Assembly: GCA_963702685.1 (NCBI GenBank)
Contig: CAVPDQ010000005.1
Coordinates: 124,001-188,000 of the forward strand
Direction: 5' to 3'
From: AP-15 sp963702685
GTDB lineage: Bacteria > Pseudomonadota > Alphaproteobacteria > ATCC43930 > CGMCC-115725
Length of the DNA: 64,000 bases
A program made the translations under genes and the position numbers. The notes below the pieces were generated by a model that was given only the letters and a program-made list of their open reading frames with translations, had not been told where the DNA came from and made no database searches. Below are positions 1 to 8,055 of the stretch, piece by piece; position 1 is the stretch's first letter, and each line of letters begins with the position of its first letter.

Positions 1-781
1 CGAGCCCGGCGCCCAGGATCTTTTCGTCCCTGAGCGCGTTGTAGAGCGCTTTCTCATCGACCACCGGACCGCGGCAGGTGTTGATCAGGATCGCGGTCGG
101 CTTCATCCAGGCCAATTCGCGCTCGCCGATCAAATTATGGGTCGAGAGATCGAGCGGCACATGCAGGGTCACGATATCCGAAGTTTTCAGCAATTCCGGG
201 AAGAGGGCGAACCGGATGCCGAGCGCGTCCTCCTGGTCGGTGGTCAGCCGGTTGATGTCGTAATATTTGATTTGCATGTCGAACGCCTTGGCGCGGCGCG
301 CGACCTTTTTGCCGATATTGCCGAGGCCGACGATCCCCAGCGTCTTGTCCTCGATCTCGTACAATTTGGTCGCGTTGAAATCGTTGCCGCGCCAGCGTCC
401 GGACGACACCCCTTCGTGCTGCCAGATCAATTTGCGGGCGACCGCCAGCATCAGCATCATCGCATGCTCGGCGACCGCGGTCGAATTGGCGCCGCCATTG
501 TTGCAGATCGGCACCCCGGCGGAGCGCGCCGCATCGAGATCATAGGTGTTGTAGCCGGCGCTCAAGGTCTGGATGATACGCAACTTTGGGCTGCGTTGGT
601 AGAAATCCGTGCTGTGCGGGAACTGCCCCGCGCCGATATAGTATTCGGTGTCCTTCAGCAAGTCCCAGAATTCCGGACGGCCGTGCGTCGCGGTCGCCAA
701 TTCCCAGCCCGCCGGCATTAAGTCATGGGCGATCTGCAAGGTCTCATCGGAATGGGTGGCAGGGGTCAGGATGCGTGGCAT
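1..781 (-). CDS. NAD-dependent D-2-hydroxyacid dehydrogenase, 3' end cut by window
   Basis: About 260 residues are visible, reading leftwards from an ATG at 781 preceded by AAAAGGAG. The C-terminal part lies outside the window. The Rossmann fold is clear: GLGNIGKKVARRAKAF is the GxGxxG dinucleotide site near residue 150, and INTCRGPVVDE carries the conserved arginine of the D-2-hydroxyacid dehydrogenase family (lactate, glyoxylate, phosphoglycerate and formate dehydrogenase relatives). The catalytic Glu/His pair would lie in the missing part, so substrate cannot be assigned. It is divergent from the FMN oxidase at 1029, and both act on 2-hydroxyacids, so a shared role is possible but inferred. 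Confidence 0.85.
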   Translation of the reverse strand, partial: MPRILTPATHSDETLQIAHDLMPAGWELATATHGRPEFWDLLKDTEYYIGAGQFPHSTDFYQRSPKLRIIQTLSAGYNTYDLDAARSAGVPICNNGGANSTAVAEHAMMLMLAVARKLIWQHEGVSSGRWRGNDFNATKLYEIEDKTLGIVGLGNIGKKVARRAKAFDMQIKYYDINRLTTDQEDALGIRFALFPELLKTSDIVTLHVPLDLSTHNLIGERELAWMKPTAILINTCRGPVVDEKALYNALRDEKILGAGL

Positions 782-882
782 CGGCGTCTCCTTTTCAGGG
801 TGGTCGCGGGGGACGGTGAGGAGCCGCCATCGTAGCGACACCCGCCGAGGACCCCCAAGCGCAAAAATGACATCACAGCTGT

Positions 883-914
883 GGATTGCCGGGCGGCTGG
901 ATTGCCGGGCGGCC
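883..914. repeat. 16-bp tandem duplication
   Basis: The unit GGATTGCCGGGCGGCT at 883-898 is repeated at 899-914 with one difference in the last base. A partial third copy (GGATTGCCGG) follows at about 934. It sits in the 247-bp divergent spacer between the 2-hydroxyacid dehydrogenase and the FMN oxidase. No function is evident; it could be replication slippage. Confidence 0.6.
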
Positions 915-1028
915 CTCCAGCCCGGGCAGCTACGGATTGCCGGCATCGAGCGCGTGGACTAGGGTGGCTGCCCGCGTCGTCCCTTTCCCTTGCAGAGCTA
1001 TCGGCCGAACCAACGAGGTGGATGAACC

Positions 1029-2123
1029 ATGCCCGAGCCGCTTCACGAGCGTTTTCAGAACCTGCACGAATTTGTGACGCAGGCGCGGATCAATCTCGAC
1101 CGCAACAATTGGGATTATCTGATCGGCGGGTCGGAGACCGAAACCACCTTGGCGCGCAACCGGCTGGCGCTCGATGCGATCGGCTTTCGGCCGCGGGTGC
1201 TGCGCGACGTGTCGAGCATCGATTGCAGCCGCGCCTTGTTCGGCAAAAAGCTGCGCATTCCGGTGCTGTGCGCGCCGGTCGGCTCGTTGGAAGTGTTCGA
1301 GCCGGGCGGCGGGGCGACGGTCGCCGCCGCGACGCGCGAATTCGGCAATGGCATGATCCTCTCCTCGGTGTCGCATCCGGGTCTCGACGAGACCGCGAAA
1401 GCTGCCGGCGAGAGTTTCAAGATCTTTCAGCTTTACGTGCGCGGCGACGCGGGGTGGGTCGATGACCATGCTCGCCGCTCTGTCGACAAAGGCTACGACG
1501 CCTTTTGCCTGACCATCGACACCGACAGCTATTCGCGGCGCGAGCGCGACATCGCCAAGCGTCACCAGCGCGGCCGGGTGCGGGTCGATGACGCGCGCAT
1601 CTACCAGGCGCGCTTCAACTGGCGCGACATCGAGCGGATCAAGAGGAATTTCGACATCCCGCTGATTCTGAAAGGCATCGCCACCGCCGAGGATGCGAAG
1701 ATCGCGGTCGAGCACGGCGTCGATTGCGTCTATGTCTCGAACCATGGCGGACGCCAGCTCGACCAGGGTGTGGGCTCGATCGACGTCCTGCCCGAGATCG
1801 TCGAAGCGGTCGGCGGCCGGACCCGGATCATCGTCGATGGCGGCATCTATCGCGGCACCGATGTCGTCAAGGCGCTGATCCTCGGCGCCGACGCGGTCGC
1901 CTGCGGCCGGCTCTATGTCTACGGGCTCGCCGCCGCCGGTGCTGCCGGTATCGTGCGCCTCTTTGAGATCCTCGAAGACGAGATCCGCATCTGTCTGTCG
2001 CTGTTGGGCGTCAACCGCTGGGAGGAGCTCGACCGATCCTATATCCGCCCGGCCCGCCAGGTGGTGGCGCCGCATGTCCACAGCGCCTTCCCCCACCTCA
2101 ATTTGCCGCGGGAGACGTATTAA
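1029..2123 (+). CDS. FMN-dependent alpha-hydroxy acid oxidase/dehydrogenase
   Basis: 364 residues, the usual length of the family that includes L-lactate dehydrogenase LldD, lactate oxidase and glycolate oxidase (TIM barrel, FMN). Family motifs are in order: APVG and LSSVS near residues 85-115, FQLYVRGD near 135, LTIDTD, the catalytic-lysine strand IPLILKGI near 215, the catalytic histidine in SNHGGRQLD near 240, and the phosphate-binding DGGIYRGTDVVKAL near 270. The ATG at 1029 follows GAGGTGG. Expected reaction: oxidation of a 2-hydroxyacid to a 2-oxoacid. The substrate is not determined by sequence alone. It is divergent from an NAD-dependent 2-hydroxyacid dehydrogenase. Confidence 0.9.
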   Translation: MPEPLHERFQNLHEFVTQARINLDRNNWDYLIGGSETETTLARNRLALDAIGFRPRVLRDVSSIDCSRALFGKKLRIPVLCAPVGSLEVFEPGGGATVAAATREFGNGMILSSVSHPGLDETAKAAGESFKIFQLYVRGDAGWVDDHARRSVDKGYDAFCLTIDTDSYSRRERDIAKRHQRGRVRVDDARIYQARFNWRDIERIKRNFDIPLILKGIATAEDAKIAVEHGVDCVYVSNHGGRQLDQGVGSIDVLPEIVEAVGGRTRIIVDGGIYRGTDVVKALILGADAVACGRLYVYGLAAAGAAGIVRLFEILEDEIRICLSLLGVNRWEELDRSYIRPARQVVAPHVHSAFPHLNLPRETY

Positions 2124-2194
2124 CTCGCGCGGCGCAGCGCCGCCGGGCGCGCCGGGCGGTCAGCCGATATCGAACAAATCGACGGCCGGGTTTG

Positions 2195-4507
2195 TCAGGG
2201 TGCTGTTCGGGCGCTGCGGATCGCGCGCCAGAGCCGCTCGGAGGTGAGCGGCATGTCGAGGTGCTCGATGCCGAGCGGCGCGAGCGCGTCGAGGACGGCG
2301 TTGACGATCGTCTGCGGTCCGGCGATGGCGCCGGCCTGGCCCGAGCCTTTGACGCCGAGCGGATTGGCGGCGGTGGGCAATTCGGCGAGCGTGATGTCGA
2401 AACCCGGCAGGTCGTCGGCGCGCGGCAACGCGTAGTCCAGCAACGACCCGGTCAGCAGCTGGCCCGAGCCCGCTTCGTAAACGGCATTTTCGAGGAGCGC
2501 CTGGCCGATCCCTTGGGCGAGCCCGCCCTGGACCTGCCCTTTGGTCAGCAATGGGTTGATCAGGCGGCCGTAATCATCGACCGCGGTATAGCGCTCGAGG
2601 GTGGCGCCGCCGGTCTCCGGGTCGATCTCGATTTCGGCGATGTGACAGCCGTTCGGAAAGGTGACCAGGTCGCAGAGATTAAAGATATAGCTGTCGAGCC
2701 CGGGCGCCATGCCGGCGGGCAGGTTGCCGGGGTCGGCGGCCGCCGCGGCGAGCGCGAGGAGACCGATGCCGCGCTCGGTCCCGGCCACGGCAAAGCGGCC
2801 GCCGGCAAAAACCACCTCGGCGGGATCGGCCTGGAGGAGATGCGCGGCAATCCGGCTGCCCTTGTCGATCACCGCCTCGGCCGCTTTGACCAATGCGGCA
2901 CCACCCTGATGCATCGAGCGCGCGCCGCCATGTCCGGCGCCGGCTCTCACTTCCGCCGTATCGGCCTGGACCAGGCGAAACGTCTCGATCGGCAGCCCCA
3001 GCCGGGCCGCCGCGATTTGCGGAAAAGACGTTTCGTGGCCCTGGCCGTTCGATTGGGTGCCGAGGACCAGCGCCACCGTGCCATCGGCATCGAAGCGGAT
3101 TTCCGCCCCCTCGTTTGGCGCGCCGCGCGCGGTTTCGAGAAAGCAGGCGACACCGAGCCCGCGCAGCCGGCCTTTGGCCGCCGCCTCGGCGCGGCGTCGG
3201 GCGAAGCCGGCGCTCTCCGCCCGCGCCACGGCATCGTCGATATTGGCGGCGAAACCACCGCCATCGATCGTCATGCCCAATGCGCTGCGGTAGGGGAACG
3301 CCGCGATCATATTGCGCCGGCGCAATTCGATCGGGTCGCGGCCGATGCGGCGCGCGGCGAGATCGACCAGCCGTTCGATCAGATAGTTGGCTTCGGGCTT
3401 GCCGGCGCCGCGATAGGCGTCGATCGGCGCGGTGTTGGTAAAGGCACCGCGCACCGCCATGAACACGGCCGGGATCGCGTAGACGCCGCCCATCGCGGTC
3501 GCCGGCGAATTGGTCGAGCTGCCCGGCCCGTTCGACGACAGATAGGCGCCGAGATTGGCGACCGTCTCGACTTCGAGGGCGAGAAACCGGCCGCTCGCGT
3601 CGAGCGCCAGGCGCGCCCGCGTATGGTTGTCGCGGCCGTGCGTCGCGGCGGCGAATTCTTCGGCGCGCTCGGCGATCCATTTGACCGGCCGGCCGAGCCG
3701 CCGCGCCGCCCACAGCACCAGCACCCATTCGGGGTAGAGAAAGTTCTTCATGCCAAAGCCGCCGCCGACATCGGGAGCGGCGAGCCGGATGTGCTCGGGC
3801 GGGATGTCGAACACCGATAGGGCGAGCTGCTGGCGGATCGAATGCACGCCCTGGCCGGTCAGCAGCAAATCGAGCGATTGGTTAGCCTCGTCCCAGCGGC
3901 CGATCGCGGCACGCGGCTCGATCGGTGTGGGCACGACCCGGTTGTTGACGAGCTCGATCTCGACGATGTGGGCGGCTGCCTGGGCGAACACCGCAGCGAC
4001 CTGTTCGCGGTCGCCGCGCTCGAACCGGAAGCAGAGATTGCCGGGCGCCTCGTCCCAGATCGTCGGCGCCCCGGGCAGCAAGGCTGCCGGCGCCGCGACC
4101 ACCGCGGCGAGCGGGTGATAATCGACGACGATCCGCTCGGCCGCGTCACGCGCCGCCTCGCGGCTTTCGGCGACGACCAGCGCCACCGGATCGCCGACAT
4201 GGCGCACCCGGCCACGGGCGAGCGCAAAACGCGGCGGCACGATCAATGGATCGACGGTGGCGATTTGGGCTACGCAGGGGAGGGGGCCGATGCCGTCGGC
4301 AGCGAGATCGGCCCCGGTCGCCGCCATCAGCACACCGGGCGCACGCCGCGCCGCCACGATGTCGATCCGCTCGATCGCGGCATGGGCATAGGGCGAACGC
4401 AGCACATAGGCGTGCGCCTCGCCCGGCATCACGATGTCTTCGACATAGCGCCCGCGCCCGGTCAGAAACCGCGCATCCTCAAACCGGCGCACCGACCGCC
4501 CGATCAC
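2195..4507 (-). CDS. Molybdenum hydroxylase large subunit (xanthine/CO dehydrogenase family), orphan
   Basis: 770 residues, full length for the molybdopterin-binding subunit of the xanthine dehydrogenase/CoxL family. Visible landmarks are the N-terminal RRFEDARFLTGRGRYVED, the molybdopterin contact region DVGGGFGMKN near residue 250, AYRGAGKPEANYLIERLVD, and GSGQAGAIAG near 720. The CO-dehydrogenase active-site loop (AYRCSFR) is absent, so this is not a true CoxL. In the position of the usual catalytic glutamate (KGxGEAG) the protein has glutamine, Q724 (codon at 2336-2338). The start is GTG at 4507; no upstream ATG is in frame after a stop. The FAD (CoxM) and 2Fe-2S (CoxS) subunits are not adjacent. 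Substrate is unknown. Confidence 0.88.
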   Translation of the reverse strand: MIGRSVRRFEDARFLTGRGRYVEDIVMPGEAHAYVLRSPYAHAAIERIDIVAARRAPGVLMAATGADLAADGIGPLPCVAQIATVDPLIVPPRFALARGRVRHVGDPVALVVAESREAARDAAERIVVDYHPLAAVVAAPAALLPGAPTIWDEAPGNLCFRFERGDREQVAAVFAQAAAHIVEIELVNNRVVPTPIEPRAAIGRWDEANQSLDLLLTGQGVHSIRQQLALSVFDIPPEHIRLAAPDVGGGFGMKNFLYPEWVLVLWAARRLGRPVKWIAERAEEFAAATHGRDNHTRARLALDASGRFLALEVETVANLGAYLSSNGPGSSTNSPATAMGGVYAIPAVFMAVRGAFTNTAPIDAYRGAGKPEANYLIERLVDLAARRIGRDPIELRRRNMIAAFPYRSALGMTIDGGGFAANIDDAVARAESAGFARRRAEAAAKGRLRGLGVACFLETARGAPNEGAEIRFDADGTVALVLGTQSNGQGHETSFPQIAAARLGLPIETFRLVQADTAEVRAGAGHGGARSMHQGGAALVKAAEAVIDKGSRIAAHLLQADPAEVVFAGGRFAVAGTERGIGLLALAAAAADPGNLPAGMAPGLDSYIFNLCDLVTFPNGCHIAEIEIDPETGGATLERYTAVDDYGRLINPLLTKGQVQGGLAQGIGQALLENAVYEAGSGQLLTGSLLDYALPRADDLPGFDITLAELPTAANPLGVKGSGQAGAIAGPQTIVNAVLDALAPLGIEHLDMPLTSERLWRAIRSARTAP

Positions 4508-4604
4508 GTCATGCCCCAGCGCCGCCTCCGCCGACGGAGAATCGGCCTTTACCGCTTCGCTGTGAAGCGGCTAGCGCAAGATACCGATCAGGTTGCATCA
4601 GCCC

Positions 4605-4680
4605 GTCAGCCCCTCTCACCCTTCCCTCTCCCCCCGATCGGAGGTCGATCGAGGCGAGAAGGTTGCGAAGGATTGGTGAG
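4605..4680. repeat. Interspersed palindromic repeat (CCCTCTCACCCTTCCCTCTC type)
   Basis: The stretch CCCCTCTCACCCTTCCCTCT at about 4613, followed by a GATCGGAGG/GATCGAGGCG arm, resembles the rhizobial repeat that translates as PLSPFPLPPIGGR. A related copy is embedded in the coxG-like gene at 7383-7440. The copy is degenerate in its right arm. Confidence 0.5.
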
Positions 4681-4861
4681 GCTCACGGGTCCGGCCGAAG
4701 GATCTCCCGCGATAAACTCAGCCGAGCCTTGCTCGACGCTGCGTGAGGAGGGCGTACCTAATCGGATCATGGCCTCGCGCCGCCTGTCGCGCGATCGCAT
4801 TCTCCTGCTGCATGCCACTGGGGGCGCATGACGGTCGGCGGTGAGGTGGGGATGCTGCAGT

Positions 4862-5132
4862 GCTCGCATTACGGCGCATTACGCATTACGACGGCATTAC
4901 GGTGACAGTGCATTTATTTCCATTACGGCCATTACGCCATTACGTGCATTTTATTTGTTCCCCTGTCAATTAAGTGCACTGTCACCGTAACTCCCGTCAC
5001 CGTAACTCCCCCGTAACTCCCCCAATTAAGTGCACTGTCACCGTAACTCCCGTAACTCCGTCAATTAAGTGCACTCCGTCACTCCGTAACTCCGTAACTC
5101 CGTAACTCCGTAACTCCGTAACTCCGTAACTA
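4862..5132. repeat. Low-complexity block with strand-inverted CATTACGG / CCGTAACTC repeats
   Basis: The left half (4866-4950) is built of (G)CATTACG units. The right half (4975-5132) is built of CCGTAACTC units, and ends with six or more head-to-tail CCGTAACT copies. The core TTACGGTGACAGTGCA at 4897-4912 is exactly inverted as TGCACTGTCACCGTAA at 4975-4990 and again at 5031-5046. The word CAATTAAGTGCACT occurs three times (about 4967, 5023 and 5062). The GTGACAGTGCA...TTAATTG core resembles the short motifs linked to REP-type elements mobilised by Y1 (RAYT) transposases, but no transposase is present here. Confidence 0.75.
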
Positions 5133-5399
5133 TGAACGAACTTGCTTCACGTCAAGTATTTTCGTTCAGTTTATGACGCGCAGGCGCGGTTGCCCTGGGG
5201 GGTGCGGATCGCCAAGGATTTCAGCGCGGTACATTGCCTGACGATATTGCTTGCGGCATTACGGGCAGAGGCGTTAGGCGCGCAATGCATCTTAATGGCG
5301 CTTTCGGGCATGGCGGCGCTGCGCCTTGCCTCGACCGGATCGTCGCCGCGGCCGAGCAGCCGGTCTCGGTGACCTGCCGCCGTCGACAGCCCAGCCGAC

Positions 5400-5576
5400 A
5401 TGCGCGGGCGATGGAGCCGCGTCGCCGCCACGTGCGGGCACGTTACCGCCGGCGACGCATTTGCACTCTCGCAAACGATCGCGACCTATCTGCGCGCGGT
5501 CGAGGTCAGTGATTTCGAACGACGGCTCAAGGAGGTCGAAGAAATTCAGGCAGCGCACCGTGATAGGCCCTACTGA
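5400..5576 (+). CDS. Short candidate ORF, 58 aa, possible C-terminal gene remnant
   Basis: An ATG at 5400 opens 58 residues ending at TGA 5574-5576. The C-terminal half (SQTIATYLRAVEVSDFERRL, then KEVEEIQAAHRD) is amphipathic and has protein-like composition, unlike the arginine-rich shadow frames around it. The frame is open only back to 5373, so if it derives from a longer gene the rest is gone. No ribosome-binding site is convincing. No function is proposed. Confidence 0.25.
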   Translation: MRGRWSRVAATCGHVTAGDAFALSQTIATYLRAVEVSDFERRLKEVEEIQAAHRDRPY

Positions 5577-5602
5577 CCGCGCCGCGTGCCGATGCTCGCG
5601 AG

Positions 5603-7273
5603 CTACGCCTCGCCGTAATGGACGCGGCGAAAGTTGCGCGACGGGATCAGATCGTCGATGTGCACGTCCCAGAGGCTGGTGCCCGCAGCCTGCTGGTGGT
5701 CGCGAAACAAGCGGTCGAGCTGGCCCAGCTCGGTCACGGTGGCGGCGTTGTGGCCAAAGCCGCGGGCGATCGCGGCGATATCGCCGCGGCCGTGGATCGC
5801 GTGCTCGGGGTTGACGCCATAGGCGCGGAACTTGTGCGATTCGGCCCCGTAGCCGCCGTCGTTCAGGATGCAGATCAAGAGCTTGAGCCCGTGCCGGCGC
5901 ACCGTTTCCAATTCTTGGATGTGCTGATAGAGGCTGCCGTCGCCGTCGATCAGCATGACCTTGTCGTTGCCGCGCGCGACGGCGACGCCGATCGCCGCCG
6001 AGAGGCCCGAGCCGATCGCCCCGAAATCGAGAGGCGTGTGGTATTTGCCGGCCGGGCGGCCCTTGAGATGCGTCATCGCAAAGCTGAAGCAATGGCCGCC
6101 GGCGACGATGATGTCCCAGTCCTTCGGCACCGCGGCGTCGAGCTCGCGCACCACCTTGCGCGGGTCGAGGGTTCCCGGTGTCACCGCATATTCCTTGGGA
6201 TCGGGCTCCTCGGCGGTGGCGGCGATGCGGGCGGCGACCGCGTTGCTGCGCCAGCCCGGCCGGCGGATGCCGCGCTCCTTGAGGCGGCGGGTGATCGCCT
6301 CGGCGGTGGCGCGCGCGTCGGCCTTGATGTGCAGATCGGCGGTCTTGACCCCTTGCCACAATCCGCGCGGGTTGATGTCGATCTGCACTACCTTGGCGTT
6401 GGGGTAGAGATAGCCGCCCTCGGTCGTGTAATGGCCGAGTGCGGCGCCGGCGCCGATGACGAGATCGCTCTCGGCAAAGAATTCGCGGCCGAGATCGGTG
6501 GCGAAGGTGCCGGAAATGTCGAGCGCGAACGGGTTGCCGTCGAAGAGGCCCTTGCCGAGGAGGCTCGTCGCCAGCAAGGCGCCGCTTTCCTCGGCCAAGC
6601 CTTCGAGCGCTTGGCGGGCACCCGACCAGACCGCACCGCGCCCGCCGATCACCACCGGCCGCTCGGCGGCGGCGATCATCGCGGCGACCTCGTCGATAAG
6701 CGCCGGGTCCGGCTGAACGGTTTGCGCGCGCGGCACCAAATCGGTCGAAGGCGTGTAATCCGGGAGATACGGAAACTCTTCCTTTTGCAAATCGAGCGGC
6801 ACGCTCAGCACCACCGGGCGGCGCTCGGCGCGGGCGACGTAGAACGCCTCGCGCACGCAATCGAGGGCGCGGTCGATCGTGCGGATCGGCACAAAATGCG
6901 CGCCTGTCGCCTCGGCCAGCGGCGCCTGGTCGATCTCCTGCATGTACCAGGCGGCATTGACCGGCGCATCGCCGGCAAAGACGACGACCGGCGCGTTGCC
7001 GCGCGCGGCCATGGTCAGCGCGGTCATGATCTGGGTGTAGCCGGGGCCGCACGTGACCGAGGCGACGCCGATCTTGCCCGAAGCGCGGGCATAGCCGTCG
7101 GCCATCGCGACGGCGCAATGCTCGTGCCGGGCATGGATCAGGCGGACAGCCTGGTTGTCGGCCATCGCCGCCGACCAATACATGTTGGCGTCGCCCATCA
7201 GCGTGAACAATGTGTCCACGCCTTCGGCGGCAAAGGCTTGCGCCAGGATGTCGGAGACCTGGTTGTCGCTCAT
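5603..7273 (-). CDS. Thiamine-pyrophosphate-dependent enzyme, acetolactate-synthase-like large subunit
   Basis: 556 residues from the ATG at 7273, which follows AAGGGG; an upstream in-frame start at 7330 is less likely because it would read back through the preceding gene. The three-domain architecture of the POX/AHAS family is visible: an N-terminal PYR domain with the catalytic glutamate E51 in RHEHCAVAMADGYAR, a central domain (PVVIGGRGAVWSGA), and a C-terminal PP domain with the TPP/Mg motif GDGSLYQHIQ...NDGGYGAE. The ATG overlaps the TGA of the coxG-like gene (ATGA), implying translational coupling. No small regulatory subunit is adjacent, so acetolactate synthesis in valine/isoleucine biosynthesis is not assured; a decarboxylase or carboligase of unknown substrate is equally possible. 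Confidence 0.85.
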   Translation of the reverse strand: MSDNQVSDILAQAFAAEGVDTLFTLMGDANMYWSAAMADNQAVRLIHARHEHCAVAMADGYARASGKIGVASVTCGPGYTQIMTALTMAARGNAPVVVFAGDAPVNAAWYMQEIDQAPLAEATGAHFVPIRTIDRALDCVREAFYVARAERRPVVLSVPLDLQKEEFPYLPDYTPSTDLVPRAQTVQPDPALIDEVAAMIAAAERPVVIGGRGAVWSGARQALEGLAEESGALLATSLLGKGLFDGNPFALDISGTFATDLGREFFAESDLVIGAGAALGHYTTEGGYLYPNAKVVQIDINPRGLWQGVKTADLHIKADARATAEAITRRLKERGIRRPGWRSNAVAARIAATAEEPDPKEYAVTPGTLDPRKVVRELDAAVPKDWDIIVAGGHCFSFAMTHLKGRPAGKYHTPLDFGAIGSGLSAAIGVAVARGNDKVMLIDGDGSLYQHIQELETVRRHGLKLLICILNDGGYGAESHKFRAYGVNPEHAIHGRGDIAAIARGFGHNAATVTELGQLDRLFRDHQQAAGTSLWDVHIDDLIPSRNFRRVHYGEA

Positions 7274-7893
7274 CCCATTTTCCCCTTGGCAAAAAGAAGC
7301 TGTTTCAGCCAGCCGAGAAACGCCCGCCACAACAACGCCCCGCCGCGCAATTCGGCGGCGGGTGTGAAAGCCCGCGCCTCGTCGCCCCCTCCCATTCCCT
7401 CCCCCGCCAGCGGGGGAGGGTTAGGGTGGGGGGCTGCCGCTTCCGCCGTGCGCTCGGCCGCCAGCCGCGCCATGTTGCCGGCGAATTCGGCGAGGAGCGC
7501 GCGGGCGAGGTGGACGCCGCCGGCGTTGGCAAAGGTTTCGAGCGGGCCGGTGATGTTGAAATTGCCCTCGACCTTGAGGATGGTGGTCTCGCTGCCGCTC
7601 GCGGTCACGACCCCCGATGCGAGGGCGCGCGAGGCGCCGCGCCCGTCGATGCCGCGCCCGTCGATCGTGCAGCGGCGCAGCCCGTCGTCATAGGCGAGCT
7701 TGGCTTCGCCGCGAAAGGTCGCGACGGTCGGCCCGAACTTGACCCGCATCGTGCCCTGATAGGCGCCGCCGTCGCCCGCTTTTGTCAGCGTGGCGCCGGG
7801 GATGCACGAGGCGACGAGCGCCGGATCGCGCAATATCGGCCACACCGCCCCGGGGGGCGATGCGATCGTCACCGCTTCGCTGATCGAGATCAT
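7270..7893 (-). CDS. CoxG-like SRPBCC protein with an embedded repeat
   Basis: 207 residues. The first 135 or so match the carbon-monoxide dehydrogenase subunit G / SRPBCC pattern (MISISEAVTIASPPGAVWPI, IPGATLTK, GTMRVKFGP, EGNFNITGPLE), a hydrophobic-pocket fold. CoxG proteins are thought to help membrane anchoring or assembly of molybdenum hydroxylases. Residues about 152-173 (PHPNPPPLAGEGMGGG and flanks) are encoded by an interspersed palindromic repeat inserted in frame, just before a hydrophobic C-terminus (LLWRAFLGWLKQLLF) that may bind the membrane. The stop overlaps the start of the TPP enzyme. The only large subunit nearby is the orphan at 2195-4507. Confidence 0.82.
   Translation of the reverse strand: MISISEAVTIASPPGAVWPILRDPALVASCIPGATLTKAGDGGAYQGTMRVKFGPTVATFRGEAKLAYDDGLRRCTIDGRGIDGRGASRALASGVVTASGSETTILKVEGNFNITGPLETFANAGGVHLARALLAEFAGNMARLAAERTAEAAAPHPNPPPLAGEGMGGGDEARAFTPAAELRGGALLWRAFLGWLKQLLFAKGKMG
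7383..7440. repeat. Interspersed palindromic repeat inside the coxG-like gene
   Basis: The stretch contains CCCTCCCCCGCCAGCGGGGGAGGG, an almost perfect hairpin (CCCTCCCCCGC / GCGGGGGAGGG), followed by TTAGGGTGGGG. Translated on the minus strand it gives PHPNPPPLAGEG, a signature seen where such repeats land in alphaproteobacterial genes. It keeps the reading frame open. Confidence 0.8.
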
Positions 7894-7959
7894 GACGACA
7901 GGCTAGCGGCAGGCCGCCTGTCTTGTCGATGCGCCGCGACGCAGGGCGGCGTTGCCGTG

Positions 7960-8001
7960 CCCGCACCTTTGCTCGTGAAGCCCGCACCTTTGCTCGTGAA
8001 G
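7960..8001. repeat. Perfect 21-bp tandem duplication
   Basis: CCCGCACCTTTGCTCGTGAA plus G occurs at 7960-7980 and is repeated exactly at 7981-8001. It lies in the 162-bp spacer between the coxG-like gene (transcribed away) and the 3' end of the peptidoglycan-binding protein gene. No role is evident. Confidence 0.8.
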
Positions 8002-8055
8002 ATGCGCCCGGTCGGGTCGGCCGGGCGCCGTTCGTGGTTGCCGGGAACCAGCCGA

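Larger units (their letters stand above)
4508..5602. other. 1.1-kb gene-poor, repeat-rich spacer
   Basis: No confident gene lies between the molybdenum hydroxylase and the TPP enzyme. The spacer holds a 7-bp-stem hairpin (CCGCTTC/GAAGCGG, 4552-4570) just upstream of the hydroxylase start, a CCCTCTCACCC-type interspersed repeat (about 4605-4680), a large low-complexity inverted block (4862-5132) and a short candidate ORF (5400-5576). Other open frames between 5140 and 5510 overlap on both strands and show no recognisable domain. The stretch could be a scar of insertions and deletions that removed partner genes of the hydroxylase, but this is inference. Confidence 0.6.

Noticed and set aside
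2195..4507. Naming the molybdenum hydroxylase coxL
   Set aside because: The CO-dehydrogenase active-site motif AYRCSFR is absent and the partner subunits are missing, so only the family is assigned.
4862..5132. CRISPR-like array
   Set aside because: The repeats are short, imperfect and nearly contiguous, switch strand in the middle and have no unique spacers; no cas genes are present.
5603..7273. Naming the TPP enzyme ilvB
   Set aside because: No ilvN-type regulatory subunit is adjacent and the enzyme is coupled to a coxG-like gene, so the reaction is left open.
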